64,000 nt of DNA from Megaustenia siamemsis (GCA_032433765.1 JAVIAB010000051.1:145472068-145536067); one strand, 5' to 3'. Shown: positions 34,211-45,880, counted from the first letter of the stretch. The notes: a model not told the origin generated them from the sequence alone. Program-made: numbers and translations.

Positions 34211-36122
34211 CAGAGCTAGGCATCCAACGGCCAGCCAAACGATTTTGACCGGCCCTTATGAGGTGAATAAAATTTTAAAAGTACACTTTCTTTTTTCACA
34301 TCCACTCATTATTTTTTTTTTCCATCTTCGGAGTAGATCATCATTCGGATGAGCTACTGTTCGTGTTCTGTTCAGAGAAATGTTCGGAGCATGCTGTTTG
34401 TGTGAGTAGTATTGAATTAGACTATTATTGAATATTATCAGTGGCAAAATTGTGAAAAGTTTGAATGGTTTTTTCCGATGGAGAATTTGTGAAGGTGTTT
34501 TGAAGCAGCTGCTAAAGTTGTTTGTCCTGATGAGAGTTATTTACTTCCCTAAGTAAGTTTATGTCGCCTGATTGTCGGAAGTTGCACCGATGACATGGGG
34601 AAAGATGCTTACAAAAAGTTTAAAAGTGCGTGCGTCAGAAAATATGTCGTCTCCGTCGCTTTATATAAGTTAAGTTAAGTGGGAGACACAGGGCAGCTAG
34701 TTATCTTTATTAGGGACATTGACAAATTCTTTAACACTATGGAAGACGTATTAGCATAGCAACCGCTCAAAGGCTCCACAACAGGCGAGCACATTTTCAA
34801 AGCACCGGAGCTTGCTCTTAAAGATATTGGATTGCATTGGGACAGGCAATATGGAGTGACAACAGAGCATCAGCTATGGCTAGTCAAAAGTCACGCCTGG
34901 TTAGCAAAATAAAATCTCACTCGTTAGGTATTGGATAGGTCGTCTTGATGTTTCAGTCCAACATTGTATTACTCGCCAAGAAAATATGTTCGCTGTAGCG
35001 TTTAAAGTTGAAGACATGCAAGTCGTGATATAGTTTGTCATTTTATAAAAACAAGAGGCTTTAACTATAATGACTTCTACGAATCCCTTCATGACGTCGA
35101 TTCAGAGTATAACAATCTGTTTTACTGTTATGAAGAACGATAGTTAATTCAAGGGGGGAAATAATGAAAAGGTTATTTGATTTACGTGCTAAATTCGAAC
35201 TTTACATGAACATATAAACGGGTTCGGTCAAAGAATTATTGGACCCTCAGTGGATCATCCTGCCGGCTAATGTTTTTGGTTGACGTCTCAACATTTTAAT
35301 TGACTTTAATCTAATTTTACAAACGCAAGGATAACTGGCACACGAACTGTACGGGCATTTCAAAGCTTTCCAGAAAAAAAAGTGTAACTGTGGTAGAGTA
35401 ACCAATAAGACAAAAAATACTAATTTTTATGTAAGGCTAAGTATGAGAGCAGGATAAATCTCATGTTAATTTCATCTGCTACGCTGATACCATTAATGAT
35501 ATTTAATACCAGTTCGTGGAGCGTTTCAATAATTTTGTTGCACAAAAATGTTAGAAAGTTTCTCAACACCATTTGATATTGATGTAAATGCTGCTCCTGC
35601 AGAGATAAAAAAGGGAAGTTATTGACTTGCAAGAAAAAAAATATTCTGAAATCAAAGCGGAGAGACTCGAAAATACTGGACTTCAATAAATTTTATTTTC
35701 CACGTGAACAATTTCCATTCCGAATCAGAAGACCCAAAAGTTACTTCATTGTTCTATATCGTTTATGTTTGTGAAAAAATTGTTCCCCAACTTTAGTGGA
35801 CACAATAAAAGCAATAAATTGATGAACTGACACACATTTAGAAAGCATACTACACATTGCTGTTAGTCAAATACCACCAAACATGGACAACCGTGGGCGT
35901 GTACTTTAGGCACAACCCACTCATTAAACTTTTTCCTGTCTCATCTCTCTCGCTTTCATTCCACTCTCTTTTCTATCTTCCACTCTCAATCGCTAAAAAG
36001 ATATTTACATTACAGTCGCTTGTGAGTACAAAATAGGTAAAATAATATAATATCATCTGGCCCTCCGCGTCTTCATAGTTTCCAGGTCTGGCCCTATGAA
36101 AATAAAAGGTAACCCACCCCTG
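34211..36122 (+). mobile_element. hAT DNA transposon relic, 1912 bp
   Basis: The ends are CAGAGCTAGGCA (left) and, reading inward, CAGGGGTGGGTTACC (right), with subterminal TGGCCCT motifs. Flanks GTCTGGAC (34203-34210) and GTCTAGAC (36123-36130) form an 8-bp duplication with one mismatch. The interior carries a decayed transposase on the + strand. An internally deleted relative lies at 41766-41993. Confidence 0.88.
34450..35260 (+). pseudogene. hAT transposase remnant (GTF2IRD2/ZBED-like)
   Basis: Scattered + strand segments are recognisable: CTDDMGKDAYKKFKS (about 34590), YGVTTEHQLWLVKSH (about 34850), and RGFNYNDFYESLHDVDSEY (about 35050-35110). The last corresponds to the RGLNHRQFxxFLxExxxEY region of hAT transposases related to vertebrate GTF2IRD2 and ZBED proteins. 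Many stops and frameshifts prevent function. Confidence 0.72.
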
Positions 36123-36129
36123 GTCTAGA

Positions 36130-36510
36130 CTTACGTGCCCTCACTCGGTCGCACGGCCCAGAGCGCTGCGCTTATAAATAACAGTTTATATTAATCATGT
36201 AGTTTATAAATAATCTATTCTGTGTGACTGTATTTATATTAATGTTATCGTATGCTATTTACTTTCTATAGGAATGTACTTGTATGATAATATTTATTAA
36301 CGTTCAAATAAACCTCAATTCATCGGCGACTTGTATAATTTGTATTTACAACAGAGACCAAACTCAGAACTCTGAAATTAAAAAAAAAATAAGAAAAAAG
36401 AAGAAAATATAACAAAATAAATTGGCCAGCATGGGCGTCTCTCCATCACCTGGAGCACAGGAAAGCCGAGACAGAACATCCATATCAGACACTCTATGAA
36501 GTGGACTCAT
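36130..36510. other. AT-rich region with TATA-like and poly(A)-like signals
   Basis: GCGCTTATAAATAACAG at about 36167 and CAAATAAACC at about 36305 resemble a promoter and a poly(A) signal as found together in LTRs. No terminal repeats or primer site were identified, so no element is called. Confidence 0.35.
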
Positions 36511-36532
36511 TTTGTGTTTAACTCAAAAGCAT

Positions 36533-37378
36533 ATGTGCTTTTTAACCAAAGACCTTTTTTGGGGACTCAATGAAGATATCCCCGATGGAAGAATAAATTG
36601 TACTATTAGTCCCATAAATGATTCGCTTCCAGAGGGTTATGATGTAAACAGACTAGTTTTGTCATTGCAAGTGAATAATGTCCACACCTATAATTGGTCA
36701 GGATTGTGTAGCAGCAGCAGCTTTATAGCGAACACAGAAAACATCACAGGATTGTGCTGTTCTGAAACAGCTATGCCATGCTACCCTAGAATTGCCTTTA
36801 ATGGGATTACTGTGACCACAAACCACTCTCCATGTGTGTACCACATATTTACACCCCAGAAAGAAATACTGAATATAACAACATCATGTGTCGTCTGTGA
36901 TATTAATGACCACAGACCAGGAGCATCGAGTATGATTGATACAACTGTTGCACCAAGCATTTCATCAGCAGAGCCAGATCTATGGAATGTTAATCTGACA
37001 TTGTTCTTGAATGATGTCCAAGTTAATGAGACATCAGAATCGTGTGGCGGCAGCTACAAGAAGGGAGCAGAGAACATCAAGTTCTGCTGCTATATAGGAG
37101 ACTTGCCTTGCTATCCCAGAATTGCCTTAAATGGGATCACTGTAGTTGAAAACTTCTCATCTTGTGTAAACTACACATTCACATCTAAGAGTGAATCAGT
37201 GAAGGTCACAAAATCAAATTCTCTCTGTGGTTTTACTAACTACAGGTCATGTGGCTTCTGTTGGATTGGAAATGATAACTTACCACCACTGTGTGTCTAT
37301 ATGTTTGGAATTGGAGTCATCAATGATGGCCTAACATCATCAAGTGCTACGACGATCATCATTTTCGGGAGGACGTGA
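36533..37378 (+). CDS. Unrecognised cysteine-rich, heavily glycosylated two-repeat protein (281 aa ORF)
   Basis: From the first ATG (36533) the frame stays open for 281 codons; an in-frame stop lies upstream at 36497. It contains two related segments of about 85 residues with the pattern C-x13/15-CC-x6-C-x17-C-x17/20-C. Both hold CYPRIAFNGIT or CYPRIALNGIT. Ten N-X-S/T sequons are present, which suggests a secreted or surface protein. There is no convincing signal peptide or membrane segment, so this may be an internal exon of a nested gene or an ORF of a retroelement. It lies within the 16.8-kb receptor intron on the same strand. I do not recognise the family. Codon use is not periodic, unlike the array ORFs, which supports real coding origin. 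Confidence 0.55.
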   Translation: MCFLTKDLFWGLNEDIPDGRINCTISPINDSLPEGYDVNRLVLSLQVNNVHTYNWSGLCSSSSFIANTENITGLCCSETAMPCYPRIAFNGITVTTNHSPCVYHIFTPQKEILNITTSCVVCDINDHRPGASSMIDTTVAPSISSAEPDLWNVNLTLFLNDVQVNETSESCGGSYKKGAENIKFCCYIGDLPCYPRIALNGITVVENFSSCVNYTFTSKSESVKVTKSNSLCGFTNYRSCGFCWIGNDNLPPLCVYMFGIGVINDGLTSSSATTIIIFGRT

Positions 37379-37619
37379 ACTCCCATGGTATATGGTGGAT
37401 AGGCGGCAGGAACCATTGAAGGCTATGTCTGAAAAGTGTTCCTTCTTGCAGTTTCCTCATATTCCAAGTCCGGCTTGTTGCAGGAGCTACTGAGTTAAGT
37501 GCTCTGTGCACACCGTGAGCTGTGTGTTTCATCCGTTTTGATCCTGCTTCGATATCCCGCTTGTTTACGATGAATGATGATATCGTATAACGGGGAACAG
37601 TTGGCTGTGTTCACTTTCT

Positions 37620-37775
37620 GCGCGGTTTCGCCTTATGTCTTTTGGCGTGTGCTGAGACTGCTACGATGGGGACCACAGTTACCTTTGTTTGTTTGGGAGA
37701 TGAGTTAGTAATTCGGATGATTCCACTGGCACGGGCGGTTGAGCAATTATGGATTTTAATTCGTTTGCTGTGATA
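37620..37775. repeat. Interspersed repeat, copy 1
   Basis: Shares GGCGTGTGCTG, CAGTTACCTTTG, TAATTCGGATGA and GGCGGTTGAG...AATTATG with 63490-63650, in the same orientation. Class unknown. Confidence 0.6.
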
Positions 37776-38555
37776 CCGAGGCATTCCATACCAATAACCA
37801 ATAACCAATAACCAATCAGACACTCTCATCAGGTTTGGAATAAACCCCCCAGACCGAGAACTGTGAATAAGGTAAGACAGACAGAGAAAGAACCGGAATG
37901 AGAACATCAAACAATGGACGGGTCTCGACTTTGTCGGCTCACATGCAGGAACGTAAGATTGAGAAAACTGGATTTTACTATTTACTTATATTGATTGTTT
38001 TTCTGCTATTAAGATGCCATGATACGGACAAGGCAAGCCAATGGTAAAGACAACAAAAGCACACATTATCTTGACTTTGCTTCAAATAATTAAACAGTGA
38101 TAGTATACATTATAATGATTTAATAAAAATTGTGAACGTTAATTTGTTGAATATAGTTCCCATCTTGTCCTTCATGTCTTTCCTAAACAAGTGTCACTTG
38201 TAACCCCATCTCGTTCAACATAACAACACGTTGCAATTATACGATGATTATTTGTTTCTTATTCCTGTTATAAGATTGTTTTCCATTGACGTTATCTTTT
38301 CCTCAAATCATTACTGATTTTCGTCTTTCCCCATTCATGCACTTTGCACGTTTAGTTGATGTGATGATTGCAATTTGTAGGAAAAGGTTATCAATTGACA
38401 TTTGCAAACATTGTAACCAGAAAGGGAGAAAAATAGCAAGTTATTGATTAGTAACGGAGGAGAATGATAGAAGTAGCAGCTTATTATGGTTTGGGGAAAT
38501 TATGATTGTTTGGGGAAATTATGATTGTTTGGGGGTTGTCAAATGATAATATGAG
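37776..38555. other. Unique intron sequence, nothing recognised
   Basis: AT-rich. A short repeat of AACCAATA occurs at 37793-37815. No gene seen. Confidence 0.5.
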
Positions 38556-38564
38556 GAAAGAATT

Positions 38565-39700
38565 TCCATGGAAAAAAAGAAAAGAGAAGAAAGAGACAAA
38601 GCAAAGTGAGAAAAAGAGGAAAGTAAGTAAAGAGAGAAACGAGAAAGAAAAAAGAGGCAGAGAAGAAAGAATGAAAAAAGTAAAGAGAGAGAGAGAAGAA
38701 AGAAACAAAGTATAGAAAGAAAGAGCAAAAAGTAAAGAGAGAAGAAAAAATAGAAAGAGAAAGCAAGACAGACAGACAGAAGAAAGAAAGAAAGAACGTA
38801 AAGAGAGAAAGTTAAAGAAAAAGAAAAGAAAGAAAGAAAAAAGTAAAGAGAGAGAATAAAAATAAAGATAAAAAATAGAGACAGAAATAGAAAAAAAGAA
38901 AGAAAGAAAGAGAAACAGAAGAAAGGTGAAAGTAAGGATATAAAGAGAAGAAAGAAAGAAAGTAAAGAGAGATAGAAATGTACGTAAATAAGGAAGTAAA
39001 GCGCGAAGGCTCGGAAAGAAAGAAAATAAATAGAGAAAGAGACGATAGAAAAATGTCAAGCGAGAAATAGGAGAAGGAAACAAAATAAAGAGAGAAGGCG
39101 GCGAAAAAAAAAGAGAAGAAAGAAACAAGTAAAGAGAGAAAGGGAATAAATAAATAAAGTAAAGAGAGAAATATTGTAAAGAAAAATGTGAAGGAAGATG
39201 AAAAAAAAGCAAAGTGAGAAAGAAATGAAAAAAGGAAATCAAAGAGAAAAAAAGGAGAAAGAAAAAAGGAAAAGAGAAAAAGGGAAGAAAGAACGAAAAG
39301 AGAAGAAAGAAAAAAGTAATGAGAAAAAGAGAAGACAGAGACAAGTAAATAGAGAACGGGAATACATAAATTAAGAGAGAAAAAAGAGAAGAATGTAAAA
39401 AGAGAGAGGAAAAAAAAAGAAAGTTATAAGTGATAGAAAAACGAAAGAGAAAGAAATATAGTAAAGAGAGAATAAAGAAAAAAGTAAAGAGAGAAAGAGA
39501 AGAAAAGAAGAAAATAAATACAAAAATAGAGGAAAGAAAAAATGTAACGAGAGAAAGAGAAGACAGAGAAAAGTAGACAGAGAACGAGAAGAAAGAAAAC
39601 AAGTAAAGAGAGAAAAATAAAGTAAGAAAATAAAAAGAGATGTAGAAGAAAGTAAAGAAAGAGAGAGAAGAAAGTTAAAAAAAGAGAGATTATGTAGTTG
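38565..39700. repeat. Polypurine tract, 1.1 kb, (GAAA/GAGA)-rich
   Basis: The + strand is almost purely A and G with few pyrimidine interruptions. The minus strand therefore gives a 372-codon Ser/Phe/Leu ORF, a composition artefact. Such tracts can form triplex DNA (established knowledge). Confidence 0.93.
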
Positions 39701-39817
39701 ATTATAATTGGGAATTAATTAAAGAGAGAGCAAACAAAATAGTAAATATTATGCTATTTGTTATTGTTTCATTTAAGACTACAACGTCAGCCATGACACT
39801 CGTTTATTTTTCCTCAG

Positions 39818-39904
39818 GCGTCACCATATTGTTGTCGCTGATGGTCTTTCTGCTGCTGGTGGCGGAGACCATGCCACCAACATCTGACGCTCTGCCACTG
39901 ATTG
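39818..39904 (+). CDS. nAChR alpha7-like subunit, internal exon (M2 pore, 87 bp)
   Basis: The acceptor is TTTTTCCTCAG and the donor is G|GTAGGT. It joins the previous exon in phase 1 to read GVTILLSLMVFLLLVAE, the pore-lining M2, then TMPPTSDALPLIG. The 9' gate Leu, 13' Val and 20' Glu are all present, so a functional cation channel is predicted. The M2-M3 linker (PTSDALPLI) is also conserved. The 16.8-kb intron upstream contains the 40-bp satellite array, a hAT relic and a polypurine tract that ends about 120 bases before this exon. Confidence 0.96.
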
Positions 39905-39909
39905 GTAGG

Positions 39910-40535
39910 TCCACTCAATATTTGTGATTTCCATCAACACAGTTTTTGACTAAACCATTTAAAAAGAAATGTTAAAGAAATCATAAGATAAGAACGATGT
40001 GAAACTTAATGTGAGAACCATTATGAAGCACAACAAAAGGACAATGAAACCGACCAAAATAGAAACATATAAGACGAATCAATTCAACTAGTCAATATAT
40101 GTACTATAAGGAACTGTGTTCAGGTTTACGTTATCATAAGACAGCCCCTCCTTTCTATTTCAAAATTATTGCTTTGGAAAGGCTGTGACAAAAATACAAC
40201 CCCTCTTGAACGCTACAGTAAAGGGACAAGAAGGGTCTTTTGTACAACGAGTGAAGAAAGAAGAAATATAGGCTTGTGATAGTTTGTCTGAAATGTTGGA
40301 TTGGAATAACGTTCATAATTATTTAACTCAAAAAGCTTTAACTCAGTGTCCCACAACTGTGATATTATTTAAGATCAATTACCCTTGGCAAAGAAGGAAA
40401 TCGATTTATTGGAAACAAAATGATACAGAAAAAAAAATCCTAAGGATACCTTGGATAAAGAAAAGAACAATTAAAAACATTAAAACACTTACACATAAAA
40501 CAGTTCTACAGAACCATTCTTCGATCACATCTCTC
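39910..40535. other. Unique intron sequence, nothing recognised
   Basis: A short + strand ORF (40284-40577) has no recognisable motif. Confidence 0.5.
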
Positions 40536-40539
40536 TTTG

Positions 40540-41075
40540 TCACATCTCATATCCTTGTGTGTGCATGGCTATGTTAGTCCCATCTCATATCTTTGTGTGT
40601 GCATATCTATGTTAGTCATATCTCTTATCTTTGTGTGCCTGTCTATGTTAGGCATGTGTCATATCTTTGTGTGTGCATGTCAATGTCAGTTATATCTCAT
40701 ATCTTTATGTGCATGTTTATGTTAGTCATGTGTCATATATCTTGATGTGTGTCAGTGTTAGTCATGCCTCGTATCGCTGTGTGCAAATCTGTATTAGTCG
40801 CATCTCATATCTTTGTGTGTGCATGTCTGTGTTAGTCACATCTCACATCTTTGTGTGTGTATGTCTGTGTTAGCCACATCTCACATCTTTGTGTGTCCGT
40901 GTCTGTGTTAGTCACATCTCACATCTTTGTGTGTGCATGTCTGTGTTAGTCACATCTCACATCTTTATGTGTGTATGTCTGTGTTAGTCACATCTCACAT
41001 CTTTGTGTGTCCGTGTCTGTGTTAGTCACATCTCACATCTTTGTGTGTGCATGTCTGTGTTAGTCACCTCTAGTG
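40540..41075. repeat. About 36-38 bp minisatellite, 14-15 copies
   Basis: The unit is about GTCTGTGTTAGTCACATCTC + ACATCTTTGTGTGTGCAT. The left half is more diverged, the right half nearly uniform. Confidence 0.93.
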
Positions 41076-41400
41076 ACTCGGGAAGATGGTGCTCGTAAAC
41101 CTGGGAGGGCAGACCATCTAAGAGCAGAATCCCCCTACAGAAAAGACAATCTGCTGCCTTGCAGGAAGATTGGGGACAATCAAAGGCTAGGGAAAGCAAA
41201 CCCGAATAAAATGCTGGCTGAAATCGGATGCACTGGGCCACTGGCGCAGAACACAGTGCAACGTATTAACGGGTGTTCAGTCAGAGTGGATCTGGCAGAC
41301 TCTAATTGTGATGTTCTGTCTGTGGGGGCGATCAACACACTTAACCTGACAGCTGACTTCATATGAGAGTCTGGAATCCTTACTCTGATTGAGTCCTGAA
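41076..41400. other. GC-richer block, unclassified, possibly LINE 5' region
   Basis: CTGGGAGGGCAGACCATCTA and neighbouring sequence look like the 5' region of a LINE, but no second copy or coding motif supports this in the window. Confidence 0.35.
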
Positions 41401-41401
41401 C

Positions 41402-41446
<45 letters not shown>
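41402..41446. repeat. (GA)n microsatellite
   Basis: About 22 AG dinucleotides. Confidence 0.97.
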
Positions 41447-41449
<3 letters not shown>

Positions 41450-41514
41450 CTGCATCAGTGGTAAACAATTTCTTATTGTTTTAGTATGAACAAATGTATT
41501 ACTACTTTAATGGC

Positions 41515-41740
41515 AGTCGTTGCACTGCAATGTTAAAATGAACCAGTGCACTGCAATGTTGAAATAAACCAATGCACTGCAATGTTAAAATGAACCAGTG
41601 CACTGCAATGTTAAAATGAACCAGTGCACTGCAGTTTTAAAATGGACCAGTGCACTGCAATGTTAAAATGAACCAGTGCACTGCAATGTTAAAATGAACC
41701 AGTGCACCGCAATGTTAAAATGAACCTATGCAACGCAGCA
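41515..41740. repeat. 26-bp tandem repeat, about 8-9 copies
   Basis: The unit is AATGAACCAGTGCACTGCAA + TGTTAA. It includes the palindrome GTGCAC. Confidence 0.94.
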
Positions 41741-41765
41741 TTAATACGATCTAGCTCCCGAAATT

Positions 41766-41993
41766 CAGAGGTAGGCAACCGACGGCCCAGGGGCAGAACT
41801 GGCCCTCCAAGCTATTTTGACTGGCCCTCGTCCCTGATTTGAAAACTACTATTCACTCCATTCTCTAAGATGTGTTCATTACGATTGCTCGTGAATGGAA
41901 AAAAGTCACTTATATAATGGCTTCATTAGTTGATTGTATCTGTCTCGGCGTCGTCATAGTCTTCTGGCCCTCAGGTAATATAAGATTACCCAG
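41766..41993. mobile_element. hAT-derived nonautonomous element or remnant
   Basis: Starts CAGAGGTAGGCAACC, has the same subterminal TGGCCCTC motifs as the hAT element at 34211-36122, and shares the right-end block CGTCATAGTCTTCTGGCCCT with it. The right terminus is eroded and I see no target duplication. Confidence 0.6.
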
Positions 41994-42019
41994 TCGAGAC
42001 TAAGTCTATAAAGACCTCA

Positions 42020-42680
42020 CATCTTAACCTTTATTTGATTACAGTTTTTAGTATTTGCAAAAAGAATGATCCGCATTTTGGAAACTGAGAACCATTTGTA
42101 AGTAGCTTGTCTTCCGATTTCATTATCGTTGAGTGCCGCCTCCGCATCGAAGGTTGGCTACCATGGAGCGTCATTCTGCTCTGTCTCTTGCTTGTATAGT
42201 GTACGTTGTAATAATCTGACTTGTCCGTCGTTTTGATTTTACTCGTCCATATTAGTCTTGGTCTGCCTTTGCCTCCTTTACCTTGTATTTTCCATTCCAA
42301 GATTACTTTAAATAGGCTGTTGTGTATTTTAACATGTCCCAAATATCACATTTGTCTTGTTTGAATTGTGCTTAATAGTTCTCTTTTCATTTTTAGTTGT
42401 TTTACGACCTCATAGTTTGTTTTCTTTTCTTTCCATCGAATTATTCTTGTGCTTCTATAAATCCACATTACAAAGTCCTTAATTTTCTGTGTTGTTTTCT
42501 TGTCTAATGTTCATGTTTCTGCACAATACAGGAATGTTGTGTAGATATAACATTTTGCTATTCTTAGTTGCAGTCCTGGTGTTATTTGTTTTGATGTTAG
42601 TATATTTTTCACGCTTTAGCGTGTCCAACAAAGGATTTCAGGTACATTCTGGTGATTTAATTTTAATGACAAGTTTCTTT
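42020..42680 (-). mobile_element. LINE fragment (family C), antisense
   Basis: Minus-strand motifs include MGHVKIHNSLFKVILE and KGRPRLIWTSKI. The same family appears at 49105-50095 and, on the + strand, at 54260-54690. Confidence 0.75.
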
Positions 42681-42786
42681 TTTTTAATATTGCTCCCACC
42701 TACCTAAACCCACCTCTCACAATCTGGGAGGAAAGAACAAAATAACAACAATTCTTTTCACGTTTTTTTAAAGAAGAAAACATTTG

Positions 42787-43117
42787 TAGAGAGAGTGAGA
42801 AAGAGAGAGAGAGATAGAGAGATAGAGATAGAGAGAGAGATAGATAGATAGAGAGAGTGATAGAGAGAGAGATAGATAGAGAGATAGAGATATATATATA
42901 GAGAGAGTGATAGAGAGAGAGATAGATAGATAGAGAGAGAGTGATAGAGAGAGATAGATAGATAGATAGATAGATAGAGAGAGAGTGATAGAGATAGAGA
43001 GAGATAGAGAGATAGAGATATAAGGAGAGAGAGTGATAGAGAGATAGATAGATAGATAGAGAGAGAGTGATAGAGAGAGAGAGAGATAGATAGATAGATA
43101 GAGAGAGAGTGATAGAT

Positions 43118-43169
<52 letters not shown>

Positions 43170-43268
43170 TGATAGAGAGATAGATAGATAGAGAGAGAGA
43201 GAGATAGAGAGATAGAGAGATAGAGAGAGAGAGTGATAGAGAGAGAGTGATATAAAGAGATGGAGAGA
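42787..43268. repeat. (GA)n/(GATA)n low-complexity tract
   Basis: Mixed AGAG and GATA runs with recurring GAGAGAGTGATAGAGAGA spaced irregularly. A shorter GA run lies at 43380-43421. The 245-codon minus-strand Leu/Ser ORF is a composition artefact. Confidence 0.96.
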
Positions 43269-43424
43269 GAAAGAGTGAAAAAGGAGAAAGGAAATAAATG
43301 AAAAAAAGTATGGTTATAGATTTATGATAGTGAAGGGAAATCATTGAACGTTCTTTTCTGTCCAGCGGACATAGGCTGAAAGAGAGAGAGCGAGAGAGAT
43401 AGAGAGAGAGAGGGGAGAGAGACT

Positions 43425-44085
43425 TGTAGTGTCGCAATATCCGGTCACAATTGTATCTTCTGGATGGGTCGATGAAACCTTCTTGCAGTTTCTGACAACT
43501 TTTTGTCTGGACGGATCCACTCAGGAATCAAAAGTGACAAAAAATTACCTCCCTGTTAGAAGATGATTGTTGGTTGTTCTCAGAATTAAGGCTGAGTCAG
43601 AGCAACAAATTATGAGCCATCGTCTTCATGTTTCTCTTTAGTGTTTTCAAATAATGCTCACCAATATTGTGAACAACAACACAACTGAAAATGTTTGGCC
43701 TTGAGTGCAGTAGAAATCAGATCTTTATTTTATTGAATTTTATGTTAAAAAAAAGACAGAATTGTTGTCGATTCTATGAATGCTGAGTTAAAATATAATG
43801 ATGCCGTTATACAGAACAATGTTCGGAATCTCATAGATTGCTAAACAAATTAAAAGATATACATTATATAAATTCAAAAGTCGACTTTGCAATCTAGAGA
43901 AATAAAAGAGTTTTTGCAGAGAAAATGTTTGAAGAGAAAAAGTTGCAACTCATTGTGATAGCAGATAAATTGTTTAGAAATTATGGGAATGTGATAACAA
44001 TTTATGAACATTCGAGAGTCGAAGTACAACAGGAAATAAGAAGAAAGCTTTAGAACACAACTAGCAATACAGAGTAGGGGTGATC
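43425..44085. other. Unique intron sequence, nothing recognised
   Basis: AT-rich, no motif seen. Confidence 0.5.
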
Positions 44086-44545
44086 CTCCTTCTACCTTTC
44101 AACTCCCTGTGGAGCACAGGTCTTCAACAAACACTTTCCAAGCCTTTCTGATTCTTGCCGTACGCTGCAGGGGCCCGAAAGATGAGTAAAGAAGTTTAGA
44201 GCGGTTCCCTACCAGGCATGTTCGTAAGAGGCGACAAAGGAGGGTGGGCATCTTCTGCTTCTTCTACCTTACAGCTCCCTGTGGAGCATATGTCTTCAAC
44301 AAACACATTCTTAGCCCTTCTTTTTCTTGCCATTCTTATAAAATCATTCCATGTCTTCCCCATCATCTTCATCTTTGATGTCATCATCTTCTCCAATAAT
44401 ATTTTGGTCTTCCTCTTTGTATTTTCATTGGGGATTTCAGAAAAGGGCCTGTTGTGTAATACTTTCAGTTGGCTTCCGCAAGGTGTGTCCTGTCCAGCGC
44501 CATTGTCTTCGCTGTAACTCTTTATCAACTGGTATTTGACTGGTT
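44085..44545 (-). mobile_element. LINE 3' ends (family A), two tails in tandem
   Basis: TTTCAACTCCCTGTGGAGCA at 44096 and CTTACAGCTCCCTGTGGAGC at about 44270 start two related tails. The second continues to 44540 and closely matches the copy at 1-300 in the same orientation. Confidence 0.75.
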
Positions 44546-45425
44546 CATCATCATCATCATGTGCCGTACCGGTTGGCGTTGGCGATCATGTCCTTCCACA
44601 ATCTTCTATCCACAGTGCATCGTATGAGTTCTATTGATGCCTGTTTTCCATGCCATGACACCAAGCTATCCAGTATTTTCTCTCTTTGTCGTCCGCGATC
44701 TCTCTTTCCTATTACTTTGCCAGTTGTAACCAAGTATTCCAACTTTCCTCTTCTCATGATGTGCCCGAAAAATGTTGATTGCTTCTTTCCGATGTTTTTA
44801 AGAGCTCCCTTTTTGTGTTGGCCTCTTTGAGAACTTCCTCATTGGTCTTTTTAGCTGTCCAGGGAACTTTCAACATTCTTCTGAGAAATACCAACTCTGT
44901 GGCATCTAATCGTCTTTTCATTTGTTTGTCTATTGTCCATGATTCGCTTCCACACATCAGTATTGGTTCTATATAGCATCGATGAACTCTCTTTCTTATT
45001 TCTATTGACATAGATTTGTTGCATAAGATATTTTTCATTTTCTGAAATGCTATTTTGGCCTGAGCTATTCTGCTTTTTATTTCTGTGGTGCATCTCCCAT
45101 CTGATGTAATTATTGTGCCCAAGTATTTGAAACGTTGCACTTGTTTCAGATTTGTCTTGTTTATTTTTATGCTGCATGATGGTGATGATAGTTTCTTCGA
45201 TATAACCATTACTTCTGTTTTCTTACTATTCAGACTGAGACCTTTCTTGTTGCTTTCTTTTACTATTATATCTATCATTTCTTGTAGCGCATTCTCTGTC
45301 TCTTCTATTAAGACGGTGTCATCCGCATATCGTAAATTATTTATGTTGTGACCGTTGACTTCAATTCCTTTTTTGTCTACCATTGATCTCATAATCATCA
45401 TCATCATCATCAACATCATCATCAA
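44546..45425 (-). mobile_element. LINE reverse transcriptase, C-terminal half (family B)
   Basis: A 223-codon minus-strand frame (45425-44754) reads INNLRYADDTVLIEETENAL, where YADD is the RT catalytic motif. It continues with FKYLGTIITSDGRCTTEIKS, AKIAFQKMKN, MCGSESWTI and RRMLKVPWTAKKTNEEVL. A second frame to 44557 holds the remaining C-terminus. The fingers region is missing (5' truncation). One frameshift near 44790. Confidence 0.88.
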
Positions 45426-45880
45426 GTACCGGGCCTAGTGGCGTAGGTGATCATGTCTCTTCACAACTTTCGATCCCGGCAGCTATTTATCATTTCTGTT
45501 GTTGGCCTTCTGCCAAGCCATTCTCTTAAGCTGTCTATTATTTTTCTCTTTGCTTCCCTCTATCTCTTCGTCCCTCAATTTTTCCAGTTGTTACAATATA
45601 TTCAAGTTGTTCTCTTCTCATTACGTGGCCAAAAAATGATGACTGTCTCTTCCTAACATTGGAAATTAGCTCTCTTTTTGCTTTGACCTCTCTCAGAACC
45701 TCTTCATTACTCTTCTTAGCTGTCCATGGTATTCTCAACATTCTTCTTTAAAACCACATTTCTACAGACTTCAGTGATTTTCTTGTCTGTTGTCCTATTT
45801 TCCATGACTCGCATCCGTATGTTAAGACTGGCTCTACGTAACATTTAATAACTCTTTTTCTTGTTTCTATTGTCAAAAAA
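45425..45880 (-). mobile_element. LINE fragment (family B), second copy
   Basis: Starts with (ATC)n and AAGTACCGGGCCTAGTGGCG. The minus-strand frame 45741-45538 reads MLRIPWTAKKSNEEVLREV, then FFGHVMRREQLEYIVTTGKI. It closely matches 10480-10740. Confidence 0.8.

Noticed and set aside
36130..36340. LTR upstream of the cysteine-rich ORF
   Set aside because: TATA-like and AATAAA motifs alone are not enough; no TG...CA ends, target duplication or second copy seen.
38484..39602. 372-codon Phe/Ser/Leu-rich minus ORF resembling a membrane protein
   Set aside because: Translation of a polypyrimidine strand; hydrophobicity is a composition artefact.
42700..43437. 245-codon Leu/Ser/Tyr minus ORF
   Set aside because: (GA)n/(GATA)n low complexity.
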